A model generated the notes under the pieces. That model was given only the letters and a program-made list of their open reading frames with translations. It was not told where the DNA came from and did not search any database. Both the position numbers and the translations under genes were made by a program. Shown piece after piece: positions 30,728-39,091 of a stretch of 64,000 nt of DNA. How positions within the stretch are numbered: position 1 is the first letter of the stretch; each line of letters starts with the position of its first letter. Source of the stretch: Verrucomicrobiota bacterium (GTDB lineage Bacteria > Verrucomicrobiota > Verrucomicrobiia > Limisphaerales > VHDF01); assembly GCA_016871495.1 (NCBI GenBank), contig VHDF01000001.1:96612-160611 (forward strand), given 5' to 3'.

Positions 30728-30815
30728 TGGCGGAGGGGGAGGGATTCGAACCCCCGATGGTTTGCACCATAACGGTTTTCAAGACCGCCGCATTCGACCA
30801 CTCTGCCACCCCTCC
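30728..30815 (-). tRNA. tRNA-Ser (UGA)
   Basis: The 88 nt sequence folds as a class II tRNA with a long variable arm. The acceptor stem GGAGGGG pairs with CCCCTCC; the anticodon loop CTTGAAA contains TGA; the T loop is TTCGAAT. The discriminator is G and CCA is encoded. It sits between tRNA-Trp and secE, an unusual addition to that position. Confidence 0.95.
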
Positions 30816-30823
30816 CACAAGAC

Positions 30824-30899
30824 TGGCAGGGCGGGAGGGACTCGAACCCCCAACCAACGGTTTTGGAGACCGCTACTCTACCAATTGAGCTACCGCCCT
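30824..30899 (-). tRNA. tRNA-Trp (CCA)
   Basis: The 76 nt sequence has acceptor AGGGCGG paired with CCGCCCT, the D-arm segment AGCTCAATTGGTAGAG, the anticodon loop TCTCCAAAA with CCA, and TTCGAGT in the T loop. The 3' CCA is encoded. tRNA-Trp between tuf and secE is a widely conserved arrangement. Confidence 0.96.
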
Positions 30900-30980
30900 A
30901 CTGACGAAAACTCGCGTTCCCGCTTCACACGGGCGTAGACCGGATGACATCCACCGCGAACGTCATTCGATCCATGGGGT

Positions 30981-32171
30981 TCAAGCCATGACCTCGCTGA
31001 TACGACCAGCACCGATGGTTCGACCGCCTTCGCGGATCGCGAAACGCTGTCCTCTTTCCATGGCGACTGGCGCGATCAGTTCGACCTCGACCGAAACATT
31101 GTCTCCAGGCACCACCATTTCGACGCCTTGGGGCAAGGTGATGTTTCCGGTCACATCGCTCGTGCGGAAATAAAACTGAGGACGATATTTGTTGAAAAAC
31201 GGCGTGTGACGCCCTCCTTCCTCCTTCGAAAGGACATACACTTCGGCCTTGAACTTCGTATGCGGGGTGATGGTGCCGGGCTTCGCCAACACCATGCCGC
31301 GCTCAACCTCCTCCTTCTTGGTGCCCCGCAAGAGAATGCCCACATTGTCGCCCGCGCTGGCTTTGTCGAGCAACTTGCGGAACATCTCGATGTCCGTCGC
31401 CGTCGTCTTGCGGGTATCCCGCAGACCCACGATTTCGACTTCCGACATCTTATTCAACTCTCCGCGCTCCACACGACCCGTCACCACCGTGCCGCGTCCC
31501 TCAATGTTGAAAACGTCCTCAATGCACATGAGGAAGGGCTTGTCCACTTCACGCGTCGGCAGCGGAATGAACGAATCAATCGCGTCCATCAGACCTTGAA
31601 TCGCCGCCTCGCCTTCCGGCTTGGCCTCCAACGCAGCGGTGGCCGATCCACGCACAATGGGAGTCGTGTCGCCCGGGAAATTATACTTCGACAACAAGTC
31701 GCGAATCTCCATCTCAACGAGATCCAGCAACTCCTTGTCATCCACGAGGTCCACTTTGTTCAAAAAGACCACGATCGCAGGCACCCCGACTTGGCGGGCC
31801 AGCAAAATGTGCTCGCGGGTCTGAGGCATGGGACCATCCGCGGCGCTGACCACCAAGATCGCGCCGTCCATCTGCGCGGCACCTGTGATCATGTTCTTGA
31901 CGTAGTCCGCGTGGCCCGGGCAATCCACGTGAGCATAGTGGCGCGTCGCCGTTTCATACTCCACATGCGAAACGGCAATCGTCACGGTCTTCGTGGCGTC
32001 GCGCACAGTTCCACCCTTGGTGATGTCCGCGTAGCTGATCGCCTTGGCCAGACTCCTCCGCGACTGAACCGCGACGATGGCCGCCGTTAAAGTGGACTTG
32101 CCATGATCGACGTGTCCGATGGTGCCGACGTTAACGTGCGGCTTTGTCCTTTGAAACGCTTCCTTTGCCAT
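30981..32171 (-). CDS. tuf: Elongation factor Tu with unusual switch I region
   Basis: EF-Tu delivers aminoacyl-tRNA to the ribosomal A site as a GTP complex. The 396 aa product has GHVDHGKST (G1, residues 19-27), [20 protein letters not shown] (G3) and NKVDLVDD (G4), and domains II and III are complete. Switch I reads [20 protein letters not shown] at residues 47-66. The usual DNAPEEKARGITIN is absent, although the Mg-coordinating Thr is retained. The gene lies between tRNA-Thr and tRNA-Trp. Confidence 0.98.
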   Translation of the reverse strand: MAKEAFQRTKPHVNVGTIGHVDHGKSTLTAAIVAVQSRRSLAKAISYADITKGGTVRDATKTVTIAVSHVEYETATRHYAHVDCPGHADYVKNMITGAAQMDGAILVVSAADGPMPQTREHILLARQVGVPAIVVFLNKVDLVDDKELLDLVEMEIRDLLSKYNFPGDTTPIVRGSATAALEAKPEGEAAIQGLMDAIDSFIPLPTREVDKPFLMCIEDVFNIEGRGTVVTGRVERGELNKMSEVEIVGLRDTRKTTATDIEMFRKLLDKASAGDNVGILLRGTKKEEVERGMVLAKPGTITPHTKFKAEVYVLSKEEGGRHTPFFNKYRPQFYFRTSDVTGNITLPQGVEMVVPGDNVSVEVELIAPVAMERGQRFAIREGGRTIGAGRISEVMA

Positions 32172-32225
32172 GCTAATTACAGTTATGGGTTGATATTTTT
32201 CTTTACTTTTTCGCGATCAAAATCA

Positions 32226-32301
32226 TGGAGCCCATGATCAGGTTTGAACTGATGACCTCGTCCTTACCAAGGACGTGCTCTGCCAACTGAGCTACATGGG
32301 C
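32226..32301 (-). tRNA. tRNA-Thr (GGU)
   Basis: The 76 nt sequence has acceptor GCCCATG paired with CATGGGC, the D-arm segment AGCTCAGTTGGCAGAG, the anticodon loop TTGGTAA containing GGT, and TTCAAAC in the T loop. The 3' CCA is encoded. It is the first RNA of the tuf transcription unit, 54 bp before tuf. Confidence 0.96.
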
Positions 32302-32347
32302 CATCGAGGCTTGAAAACATTGATCATTATTCCAGCCTGAAGACGAC

Positions 32348-32392
32348 AAAAAAGCCCGCCAGCCCTTAGCGTCAAACTCGCAGTTCGCGGGC
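32348..32392 (-). terminator. Probable intrinsic terminator after the beta-propeller gene
   Basis: On the minus strand GCCCGC pairs with GCGGGC across a 27 nt loop that contains a smaller internal stem, and six T residues follow. It lies about 145 bp past the stop at 32536 and just ahead of tRNA-Thr, so it would separate the two transcription units. Confidence 0.55.
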
Positions 32393-32535
32393 CGACCGAC
32401 TTCAATGTTGTTCAAAACCAGCGATTGTTTCTAAGAACTATAAAAAGGAGCATTGAGTGTCAAATGCTTTCTCGAAAAAATTCGAACACTCAGCGACCAC
32501 TCAGGAGTCGAGCCAGCCCCATGCATCCTGAAGGC

Positions 32536-33837
32536 TCACCGGACCTGGCTCAAAGAGGAGGTAAGATCCAAACAAACCGCTTCTTTTGTGCTGCGCACGA
32601 ACAACTTACCACCGCTCAGAGAGGGGGTTGACCAACATTTTCCGCCCACAACTTTGGCCTGGGCTAGTTCCTTGTATCCCGCCGGTGTCGCTTCGACAAT
32701 GACAAGCCTTCCATCATCGCTCAGAGCAATAATCTTTCCCGAGGCTGCAATCACATTGCCCGACCCAAAGCCAGGTTGTTCCCACTTCACTTTGCCCGTC
32801 GCCAATTCCACACATTTCAATGGCCCCTCTCCGTATTCTTTAAAGCTAAACATACCATAGAGATGTCCATTGTGATAAATGGGTGTACTCCAATGGTTTG
32901 CAACTGGCTTGTTACCCGTCAGCCTCCAAACCTCCTCGGCCGAAAAACTCGAGCCTGACTTCGTGATTTTGGCCAGTGCCGCCCCCACTCCATACCCCGC
33001 ACTGCAATAAACCATATTCCCGGCAACGACCGGCGAAGCCGCCGTCGAAACATTAAAGCGAAAAGGAAACTTCCAAAGTACCTTCCCGTCCTCTCGCGAG
33101 ACTGAAACCAAGCCGCTCTGCATGAAGAAAACGATCTGCCGAACCCCTTCAATGGTCGCCGGCACAGGGGTAGCATGCGTCATTTTCTCTTCCCCCGTTT
33201 GCCACACCAATTTTCCGGTCGCCTTCGCAAACGCCAGCAAACTCTGACCAGCGCCTCCCCCACCCACAAACACAAGATTCCCATCGATCACCGGAGAAGT
33301 GGCATTCTTCCAGGAGATATTCTGACCCTGGAATGCCTTCAGGATGTCCTGAGTCCATTGAACCTTGCCAGTGCTCGCATCCAGGCAACTCAAGACCATG
33401 TCCGAAGAATACACATAAACCCTTCCCGATTCGACCACAGGGGTCGAACGCGGGCCATCCCCTCCATTGTTGTCCTTCCTCCCATCGTCTCCCCCTCCCT
33501 GATACTTGGCCACGCCCAAGGGAGCGGACCACACTTCTTTTCCAGACGCCGCATCATAAGCCACGCAGACTTCTTGAAGAGCCCCTTCGCGCATCGCGGA
33601 AATCAAAGTGAAGGCTTTGCCCTGAGCAATGCTGAAAGAGCTAAAACCATTGGAAGCCTGGGATTTCCACAGAATCTTCGGTCCTTGGACAGGCCATTGA
33701 TAGGACACCTTTTCTTCAGAGATTCCGTTGTTGGCTGGACCTCGATACTCATTCCAGTCGGCGGCGAGGCCTTGGTTCCAAAGCGTGAACAGGCCGGTAC
33801 AGCAGCAGGTCGCAAGTCGAATCAAGTTCACCATCAA
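32536..33837 (-). CDS. Secreted PQQ-binding-like beta-propeller repeat protein
   Basis: The 433 aa product starts with a hydrophobic signal-like segment (residues 4-25) ending AADWNEYRGP. It then shows repeated blades of the pattern GKxxW: ASGKEVWSAPLG, STGKVQWTQD, TGKLVWQTGE, DGKVLWKFPF and TGKVKWEQPG. This is the quinoprotein/BamB-like propeller fold. The opening WNEYRGPANNGISEE is typical of a family abundant in Planctomycetes and Verrucomicrobia. No catalytic residues of quinoprotein dehydrogenases are evident, so it is probably a binding or scaffolding protein in the periplasm. It is divergent from the fur-suf operon. Confidence 0.85.
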   Translation of the reverse strand: MMVNLIRLATCCCTGLFTLWNQGLAADWNEYRGPANNGISEEKVSYQWPVQGPKILWKSQASNGFSSFSIAQGKAFTLISAMREGALQEVCVAYDAASGKEVWSAPLGVAKYQGGGDDGRKDNNGGDGPRSTPVVESGRVYVYSSDMVLSCLDASTGKVQWTQDILKAFQGQNISWKNATSPVIDGNLVFVGGGGAGQSLLAFAKATGKLVWQTGEEKMTHATPVPATIEGVRQIVFFMQSGLVSVSREDGKVLWKFPFRFNVSTAASPVVAGNMVYCSAGYGVGAALAKITKSGSSFSAEEVWRLTGNKPVANHWSTPIYHNGHLYGMFSFKEYGEGPLKCVELATGKVKWEQPGFGSGNVIAASGKIIALSDDGRLVIVEATPAGYKELAQAKVVGGKCWSTPSLSGGKLFVRSTKEAVCLDLTSSLSQVR

Positions 33838-33878
33838 CGGATAACCTCAAACCGCAGTCGAATCAAGACCCGTTCAAC

Positions 33879-33899
33879 TATTTAGAATAATTCTAAATA
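33879..33899. promoter_or_regulatory. Perfect palindrome resembling a Fur/PerR operator
   Basis: Two 10 nt arms (TATTTAGAAT/ATTCTAAATA) flank a single central A. The AT-rich core TTAGAATNATTCTAA has the same 7-1-7 architecture as known PerR/Fur boxes. It lies between the divergent propeller and fur-like genes, 43 bp upstream of the favoured fur start. It partly overlaps TTGACA at 33900-33905, a possible -35 element. Confidence 0.75.
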
Positions 33900-33941
33900 T
33901 TGACACCTATTCCTACCCTAACCAAACTCACTGCATCTGGA

Positions 33942-34394
33942 ATGGATCAAACCCCATCATTCACGGCTGCTGACTTAACGCTCTCCGAGCGGTTGGAGAA
34001 ATGCGGACTGCGGATGACCCCTCAGCGGCAGCATGTTTATCATGTGTTGCTGAGCAAACGCGATCATCCAACAGCCGAAGAAGTCTTCATCCGTTCCAAG
34101 CCAGGCATGGCCGAAATCTCCCTCGCCACGGTTTACAATTGCCTCGAAACACTGGTTCAGTGTGGCCTGCTTCGAGTGGTCCATTTGGATCGATCCCCTA
34201 CCCGCTACTGTTCGAATATGCAGGATCATCACCACTTTCATTGCGACACCTGCGGTGGCACGTATGACTTGGAGTTCCAGAAGGGGGCGGCGCTTCCCAG
34301 CGTGTCGATCCCCAAAGGATTCCAAGCGGGACGCTACGAAGTCGTGGTCCGAGGCCGCTGCCCGGATTGCCAGGAACCCGGAACCTCCGCTTGA
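33942..34394 (+). CDS. Fur/PerR-family transcriptional regulator heading the suf operon
   Basis: From the ATG at 33942 the product is 150 aa. A TTG at 33900 extends the frame but runs into the operator palindrome. It has the winged-helix DNA-binding domain (MTPQRQHVYHVLLSKRDHPT, SLATVYNCLETLVQCGLL), the metal-site segment DHHHFHCDTC and a second CPDC pair near the C terminus. The structural zinc cysteines are thus 101, 104, 140 and 143. Where Bacillus PerR has sensor Asp85 and Fur has Glu81, this protein appears to have Cys90. Whether it senses iron, peroxide or something else cannot be told. The stop is 12 bp before sufB, so it is probably in the operon and autoregulated. Confidence 0.9.
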   Translation: MDQTPSFTAADLTLSERLEKCGLRMTPQRQHVYHVLLSKRDHPTAEEVFIRSKPGMAEISLATVYNCLETLVQCGLLRVVHLDRSPTRYCSNMQDHHHFHCDTCGGTYDLEFQKGAALPSVSIPKGFQAGRYEVVVRGRCPDCQEPGTSA

Positions 34395-34406
34395 TTTTTC
34401 CCAGCC

Positions 34407-35852
34407 ATGAGCACCGCAACCGAAACCATCGAAGGATTGGTCCAGCAGGATTACAAATATGGATTCATCACGGACCTGGAGATGGATTCACTGCCTCCCG
34501 GTTTGGACGAGGATGTCATCCGTTTCCTCTCAACCAAGAAGAACGAACCCGATTTTCTCCTCGATTTTCGCCTCAAAGCCTATCGGCATTGGCGGGGGAT
34601 GACAGAGCCTGCCTGGCCCAAAGTCACCTATGAGAGGGTGGATTTTCAGGCCATCTCCTACTACGCCGCACCGAAGCAGAATGCCTCGGCTCCGAAGAGC
34701 CTGGACGAAGTCGATCCCAAACTTCTGGAGACTTACGAAAAGCTCGGGATTTCCTTGCGGGAGCGCGAGCGTCTGGCGGGTGTGGCCGTGGATGCCGTGT
34801 TTGACAGCGTTTCCGTAGCCACCACTTACAAAGAAACGCTGGCCGAAAAGGGAATCATTTTTTGCTCTTTCAGCGAGGCAGCGCGACAACATCCTGATCT
34901 GGTGCGGAAGTATCTCGGCAGCGTGGTGCCCTACACGGACAATTTTTACGCGACTTTGAATTCGGCGGTTTTCAGTGACGGCTCCTTCGTCTACATCCCG
35001 AAAGGCGTGCGGTGTCCGATGGAGCTAAGCACCTATTTCCGCATCAACGCCGCCAAGACAGGCCAGTTTGAGCGTACTCTGATCGTGGCGGACGAAGGGG
35101 CGCAGGTCAGCTATCTGGAAGGTTGCACGGCGCCGATGCGCGATGAAAACCAACTCCATGCTGCGGTCGTGGAGCTCGTCGCGCTGGATCGAAGCGACAT
35201 CAAGTATTCCACCGTCCAGAACTGGTATCCGGGCGATGCCGAGGGCCGCGGAGGCATCTACAATTTTGTCACCAAACGCGGGCTTTGCCGCCGGGACGCA
35301 AAAATTTCCTGGACCCAGGTCGAAACCGGATCGGCCATCACATGGAAGTACCCCAGCGTGATTCTGCAGGGGGACAACAGCGTCGGAGAATTTTATTCCG
35401 TGGCGGTCACCAACCATCGACAGCAGGCGGATACCGGCACCAAAATGGTCCATCTGGGAAAAAACACGCGCAGCACCATCATTTCGAAGGGAATCTCGGC
35501 GGGCCGTGGCCAGAACGCATATCGCGGCCTCGTCAAGATTCAGAAATCGGCACAGGGGGCGCGAAACTTCTCACAATGCGATTCCTTGCTGATCGGGAAC
35601 CAGTGCGGAGCGCACACGTTCCCCTACATCGAAGTGAAGAACACTTCTTCGAGCGTGGAGCACGAGGCCACGACCTCCAAAATCGGCGAGGATCAAATTT
35701 TCTACTGCAATCAACGGGGCATCTCGACGCAGGACGCGGTGAACATGATCGTCAACGGTTTCTGCAAAGAGGTGTTCAAGGAGCTGCCGATGGAGTTTGC
35801 CGTGGAAGCTCAAAAACTGCTGGGAGTAAGTCTTGAAGGAAGCGTGGGCTGA
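34407..35852 (+). CDS. sufB: Fe-S cluster assembly scaffold SufB
   Basis: SufB is the central scaffold of the SufBCD complex, where new Fe-S clusters are built. The 481 aa product starts [20 protein letters not shown]. The C-terminal beta-helix region contains [20 protein letters not shown], including the conserved Cys of the cluster site, and the [19 protein letters not shown] segment that binds SufC. It is first in the core set sufB-sufC-sufD. Confidence 0.98.
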   Translation: MSTATETIEGLVQQDYKYGFITDLEMDSLPPGLDEDVIRFLSTKKNEPDFLLDFRLKAYRHWRGMTEPAWPKVTYERVDFQAISYYAAPKQNASAPKSLDEVDPKLLETYEKLGISLRERERLAGVAVDAVFDSVSVATTYKETLAEKGIIFCSFSEAARQHPDLVRKYLGSVVPYTDNFYATLNSAVFSDGSFVYIPKGVRCPMELSTYFRINAAKTGQFERTLIVADEGAQVSYLEGCTAPMRDENQLHAAVVELVALDRSDIKYSTVQNWYPGDAEGRGGIYNFVTKRGLCRRDAKISWTQVETGSAITWKYPSVILQGDNSVGEFYSVAVTNHRQQADTGTKMVHLGKNTRSTIISKGISAGRGQNAYRGLVKIQKSAQGARNFSQCDSLLIGNQCGAHTFPYIEVKNTSSSVEHEATTSKIGEDQIFYCNQRGISTQDAVNMIVNGFCKEVFKELPMEFAVEAQKLLGVSLEGSVG

Positions 35853-35885
35853 GCCGCAAACGCGGCCTTCTCCAAAACACAAGTC

Positions 35886-36662
35886 ATGAGCGAAGTCATT
35901 CTGGAAATCAGGGATTTGCATGCGGGAGTGGAAGGAAAGAAAATCCTGCAAGGCGTCAACCTCACCCTCCGCGCGGGGGAAGTGCACGCCATCATGGGAC
36001 CCAACGGGAGCGGAAAGAGCACCCTTTCCTCCGTGCTGGCCGGCAAGGAAGAATTCGAAGTCACCGCAGGCCAGGTGCTTTACCGCGGCCAGGACCTGTT
36101 GGAACTCGACCCCGAGGAACGGGCTCGCGAAGGCGTCTTCCTCGCATTCCAGTACCCCGTGGAAATCCCCGGCGTCAACAGCACCTACTTCTTGAAGGCG
36201 GCCTTGAATGAGATCCGCAAACATCGTGGACTCCCGGAACTTGACGCCATGGAATTTTTGAAAGTGGTCAAGGAGAAGCTCAAAGTCCTCGATTTGTCCG
36301 AGGACCTCCTGCGCCGCCCCGTCAACGAGGGGTTTTCCGGGGGTGAGAAGAAGCGAAACGAGATTTTTCAAATGGCCGTGCTGGAACCCACCCTCGCCAT
36401 CCTCGACGAGACGGACTCCGGCCTCGACATCGACGCGCTGAAAGTGGTTTCCGAAGGCGTGAACAAACTCAAGCGGGGTGACAACACCCAGTTGGTCATC
36501 ACTCATTACCAGCGGCTGCTCAATTACATCGTCCCCGATCAAGTGCACGTCCTCTCCAAGGGCCGCATTGCGAAATCCGGCGGCAAAGATCTGGCACTGG
36601 AGCTGGAGAATCGCGGCTATGATTGGATTCTCAAGGAATCCGCCGCTTCCGCTCGACCCTAG
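35886..36662 (+). CDS. sufC: Fe-S cluster assembly ATPase SufC
   Basis: SufC is the ABC-type ATPase of the SufBCD complex; ATP binding drives the rearrangement needed for cluster assembly. The 258 aa product has the Walker A segment GPNGSGKST (residues 38-46) and the SufC-type signature FSGGEKKRNEIFQM. Walker B and the catalytic Glu are LAILDETDSGLDIDAL, followed by the switch His in LVITHYQRLL. It lies 33 bp after sufB. Confidence 0.98.
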   Translation: MSEVILEIRDLHAGVEGKKILQGVNLTLRAGEVHAIMGPNGSGKSTLSSVLAGKEEFEVTAGQVLYRGQDLLELDPEERAREGVFLAFQYPVEIPGVNSTYFLKAALNEIRKHRGLPELDAMEFLKVVKEKLKVLDLSEDLLRRPVNEGFSGGEKKRNEIFQMAVLEPTLAILDETDSGLDIDALKVVSEGVNKLKRGDNTQLVITHYQRLLNYIVPDQVHVLSKGRIAKSGGKDLALELENRGYDWILKESAASARP

Positions 36663-36689
36663 CATTCACTTCAGCCCCTTTCACCTGAG

Positions 36690-38051
36690 ATGTCCGCCAA
36701 GACGCCCATCGATTCGGGTCCGTACCTTCAAGAGTTCCGCCGCTGGAGCCAATCGTCCGAAGTCACGCGAGAAGCAGCTTGGCTGAAAGCTTTCCGGGAG
36801 GAAGGACTGGATCGATTCAAAGCAAAGGGTGTGCCGCCCCCGAATCACGAGGATTGGAGGTTCACGCCGCTGGCTCCCTGGCTCAAACTTCCTTTCTCCG
36901 CCAACCCCGCGGGCGCAAGGGGGGGATTGGACGCGGGTTTTCTGGCCCAAGAGGCGCTCTCGTCGCTTTCCGGACCAACCCTGGTGTTCGTCGATGGATG
37001 CCTGAATCCGGACATCTCTTCCTTCCAAGGGCTGCCCGAAGGTGTGGACGTCTGCGGGCTTCGTTCGATCTGCGAGCGGAATCCAGACGCCGTTCGGGAG
37101 CAATTGAATGCCAGGCTTCGTCCGGAGGAAAATCCCTTTGCCGATCTGAACGGGGCGTTTTTCCAGGACGGGGCGTGGATCCGCGTGGCGCCAGGCGCGG
37201 TGCTGGCTGATCCTGTCCGCCTCGTGCATGTCTCCACCTGTCCGAAGGCGGGGGCGTCGAGTCACACCCGCAATCTGATCGACGTCGGCGAGGGGGCGGA
37301 ACTCAGGATCGTCGAGCAGTATCTTTCGATCCGGGAGGGAAATCATCACACGAACGTCGTGTCGGAACTGACGGTGGGTCCATCCGCCAGGGTGGAACTT
37401 GTGAAGTACCAGGACGAATCGTCCGAAGCGGTGCATCTCTCCACGCTGCTGGGGCGCTTCGATCGGGAAAGCCAGGTCCGGATTCATTCCATCAGCCTCG
37501 GTGCCAAACTCGCCCGAAACACGCTGCGGGTGGAATTGGCCGGGCCGGAATTGGAGTGCGTTCTCAACGGGTTGTACCTGACGCGAGGAGAGCAGTTGGC
37601 CGATCACCACATGATCGTGGAGCATCTTGAACCGCGCTGCGCGAGCCACGAGTACTTCAACGGCATCTTGGACGAACGATCCCGCGGGGTCTTCCACGGC
37701 CGCATCCTGGTGCACCCGACCGCGCAAAAGACGGACGCGAAACAGACCAACAAGAATCTGCTGCTTTCAGATGACGCGACCGCGAACACCAAGCCGCAAT
37801 TGGAAATCTACGCCGACGACGTTCGCTGCACCCATGGTGCCACCGTGGGCCAATTGAACGAGGATTCGATTTTCTACCTTCGAGCGAGAGGCATTGGCTT
37901 GGAAACGGCGCGGCAAATGTTGATTCACGCGTTCGCCGGTGAGATTATCGGACGCATTAGCCACGACGCCACGCGCGAGGCGGTGGACCGAATTATCTGG
38001 GACCACCTGGAGTCTAATCCCCACATCGCCGCCGCTCCGTCGGCAGCGTGA
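36690..38051 (+). CDS. sufD: Fe-S cluster assembly protein SufD
   Basis: SufD is the SufB paralogue that completes the scaffold heterocomplex. The 453 aa product has a variable N-terminal helical region and a C-terminal beta-helix. The conserved features are HHMIVEHLEPRCASHEYFNG, KTDAKQTNKNLLLSDDATAN and the His segment VRCTHGATVGQLNEDSIFYL. It lies 27 bp after sufC. Confidence 0.96.
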   Translation: MSAKTPIDSGPYLQEFRRWSQSSEVTREAAWLKAFREEGLDRFKAKGVPPPNHEDWRFTPLAPWLKLPFSANPAGARGGLDAGFLAQEALSSLSGPTLVFVDGCLNPDISSFQGLPEGVDVCGLRSICERNPDAVREQLNARLRPEENPFADLNGAFFQDGAWIRVAPGAVLADPVRLVHVSTCPKAGASSHTRNLIDVGEGAELRIVEQYLSIREGNHHTNVVSELTVGPSARVELVKYQDESSEAVHLSTLLGRFDRESQVRIHSISLGAKLARNTLRVELAGPELECVLNGLYLTRGEQLADHHMIVEHLEPRCASHEYFNGILDERSRGVFHGRILVHPTAQKTDAKQTNKNLLLSDDATANTKPQLEIYADDVRCTHGATVGQLNEDSIFYLRARGIGLETARQMLIHAFAGEIIGRISHDATREAVDRIIWDHLESNPHIAAAPSAA

Positions 38052-38062
38052 GGCCCACGTTT

Positions 38063-38503
38063 ATGACGATCGAAACGCTGATTGAGAATTTTCAACTCCT
38101 GGGAGAATGGGAGGAGCGTTATGCCTATTTGATGGACTTGGGGAAAAAGCTGCCCGGACTTTCCGCCGAGGAGAAAGTGGAGGCGAACCGCGTCCATGGA
38201 TGCCAGGCGATGGTTTGGCTGACCCTGAAGACCGACGCGGCGGGTGCGGGACGCTTTCGGATCAATGCGGACAGTGACGCTTTCGTGGTGCGCGGCTTGA
38301 TCTCGGTGCTGCTGATGTTGTTCGACGGTCGCACCGCCGAGGAAATTGCCCGCGTGGACGCTCGTGCGGCCTTTTCACAGCTCGGACTGGACCGCCACCT
38401 GAGCCCGACGCGCAAGAACGGCCTTTTTGCCATGGTGGAGAGAATCTGGACCCTGGCCTCGGCGGCGAACTCGCGAGCGCAAACTTCCCCCATCCCCTCA
38501 TGA
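38063..38503 (+). CDS. sufE: Sulfur-acceptor protein SufE
   Basis: SufE takes persulfide sulfur from the cysteine desulfurase and passes it to the scaffold. From the ATG at 38063 (GTGAGG upstream) the product is 146 aa. A GTG at 38048 overlapping the sufD stop is the alternative. The conserved EWEERYAYLMDLGKKLPGLS and the active Cys47 in VHGCQAMVW match the family, as does the C-terminal LSPTRKNGLFAMVERI. It overlaps sufT by 4 bp. Confidence 0.94.
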   Translation: MTIETLIENFQLLGEWEERYAYLMDLGKKLPGLSAEEKVEANRVHGCQAMVWLTLKTDAAGAGRFRINADSDAFVVRGLISVLLMLFDGRTAEEIARVDARAAFSQLGLDRHLSPTRKNGLFAMVERIWTLASAANSRAQTSPIPS

Positions 38504-39060
38504 ATTCATCAAACCCATCCAGTGTGGTTTTATCCAGAGACGTCCAAGCCGCCGTGGTTCCGGTCGGCACCGAGGTGACCTTGATGAAAGGGGAGACGGC
38601 TCTGATCACGCAGTCTCTTGGCGGCAGTTATACCGTCGTGGTGAACGGCAACATGTTCCGCATTGCGGGAAGAGACGCCGACGCGCTGGGATTTGAAGCG
38701 TCGAAGGGCCCCGCGCATCGCACCGGCCGGGTCCGCACTCGGGAAGAGCTGGAGCAGGAAGTATGGAATCAAATGCGAACCTGCTATGACCCCGAAATTC
38801 CCGTGAACATCGTCGATTTGGGACTCATTTACGGTTGTGAATTGACGGAATTGGGAACGCCCGACCGAGTCAAAGCCGAGGTCAAGATGACGTTGACGGC
38901 GCCCGGATGCGGCATGGGTCCCACGCTGGCACAGGACGTGCAAAACAAGCTCGTTTCCATCGAGGAGATCGAGGAAGCCAACGTGGAATTGGTGTGGGAT
39001 CCGCCCTGGAATCAAGGCATGATGACCGAAGCGGCAAAATTGCAGTTGGGACTGCTCTGA
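38500..39060 (+). CDS. sufT: Putative Fe-S assembly protein SufT (MIP18/DUF59 domain)
   Basis: SufT proteins act as accessory factors in Fe-S maturation. The 186 aa product has an N-terminal domain typical of the long SufT form (residues 1-75). Its MIP18/DUF59 domain contains CYDPEIPVNIVDLGLIYGCE and LTAPGCGMGPTLAQDV, with the conserved Asp-Pro-Glu and Cys. The ATG overlaps the sufE stop as ATGA, so the two are translationally coupled. Confidence 0.92.
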   Translation: MNSSNPSSVVLSRDVQAAVVPVGTEVTLMKGETALITQSLGGSYTVVVNGNMFRIAGRDADALGFEASKGPAHRTGRVRTREELEQEVWNQMRTCYDPEIPVNIVDLGLIYGCELTELGTPDRVKAEVKMTLTAPGCGMGPTLAQDVQNKLVSIEEIEEANVELVWDPPWNQGMMTEAAKLQLGLL

Positions 39061-39091
39061 GCCCTTCACTGCACGAGAGGTAGTTTTTCGT

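Noticed and set aside
30582..30857. 91-codon minus-strand frame across tRNA-Ser and tRNA-Trp
   Set aside because: It reads through the two tRNA genes (GGSNPSPSA and GGSSPSRPA are typical tRNA translations) and overlaps secE.
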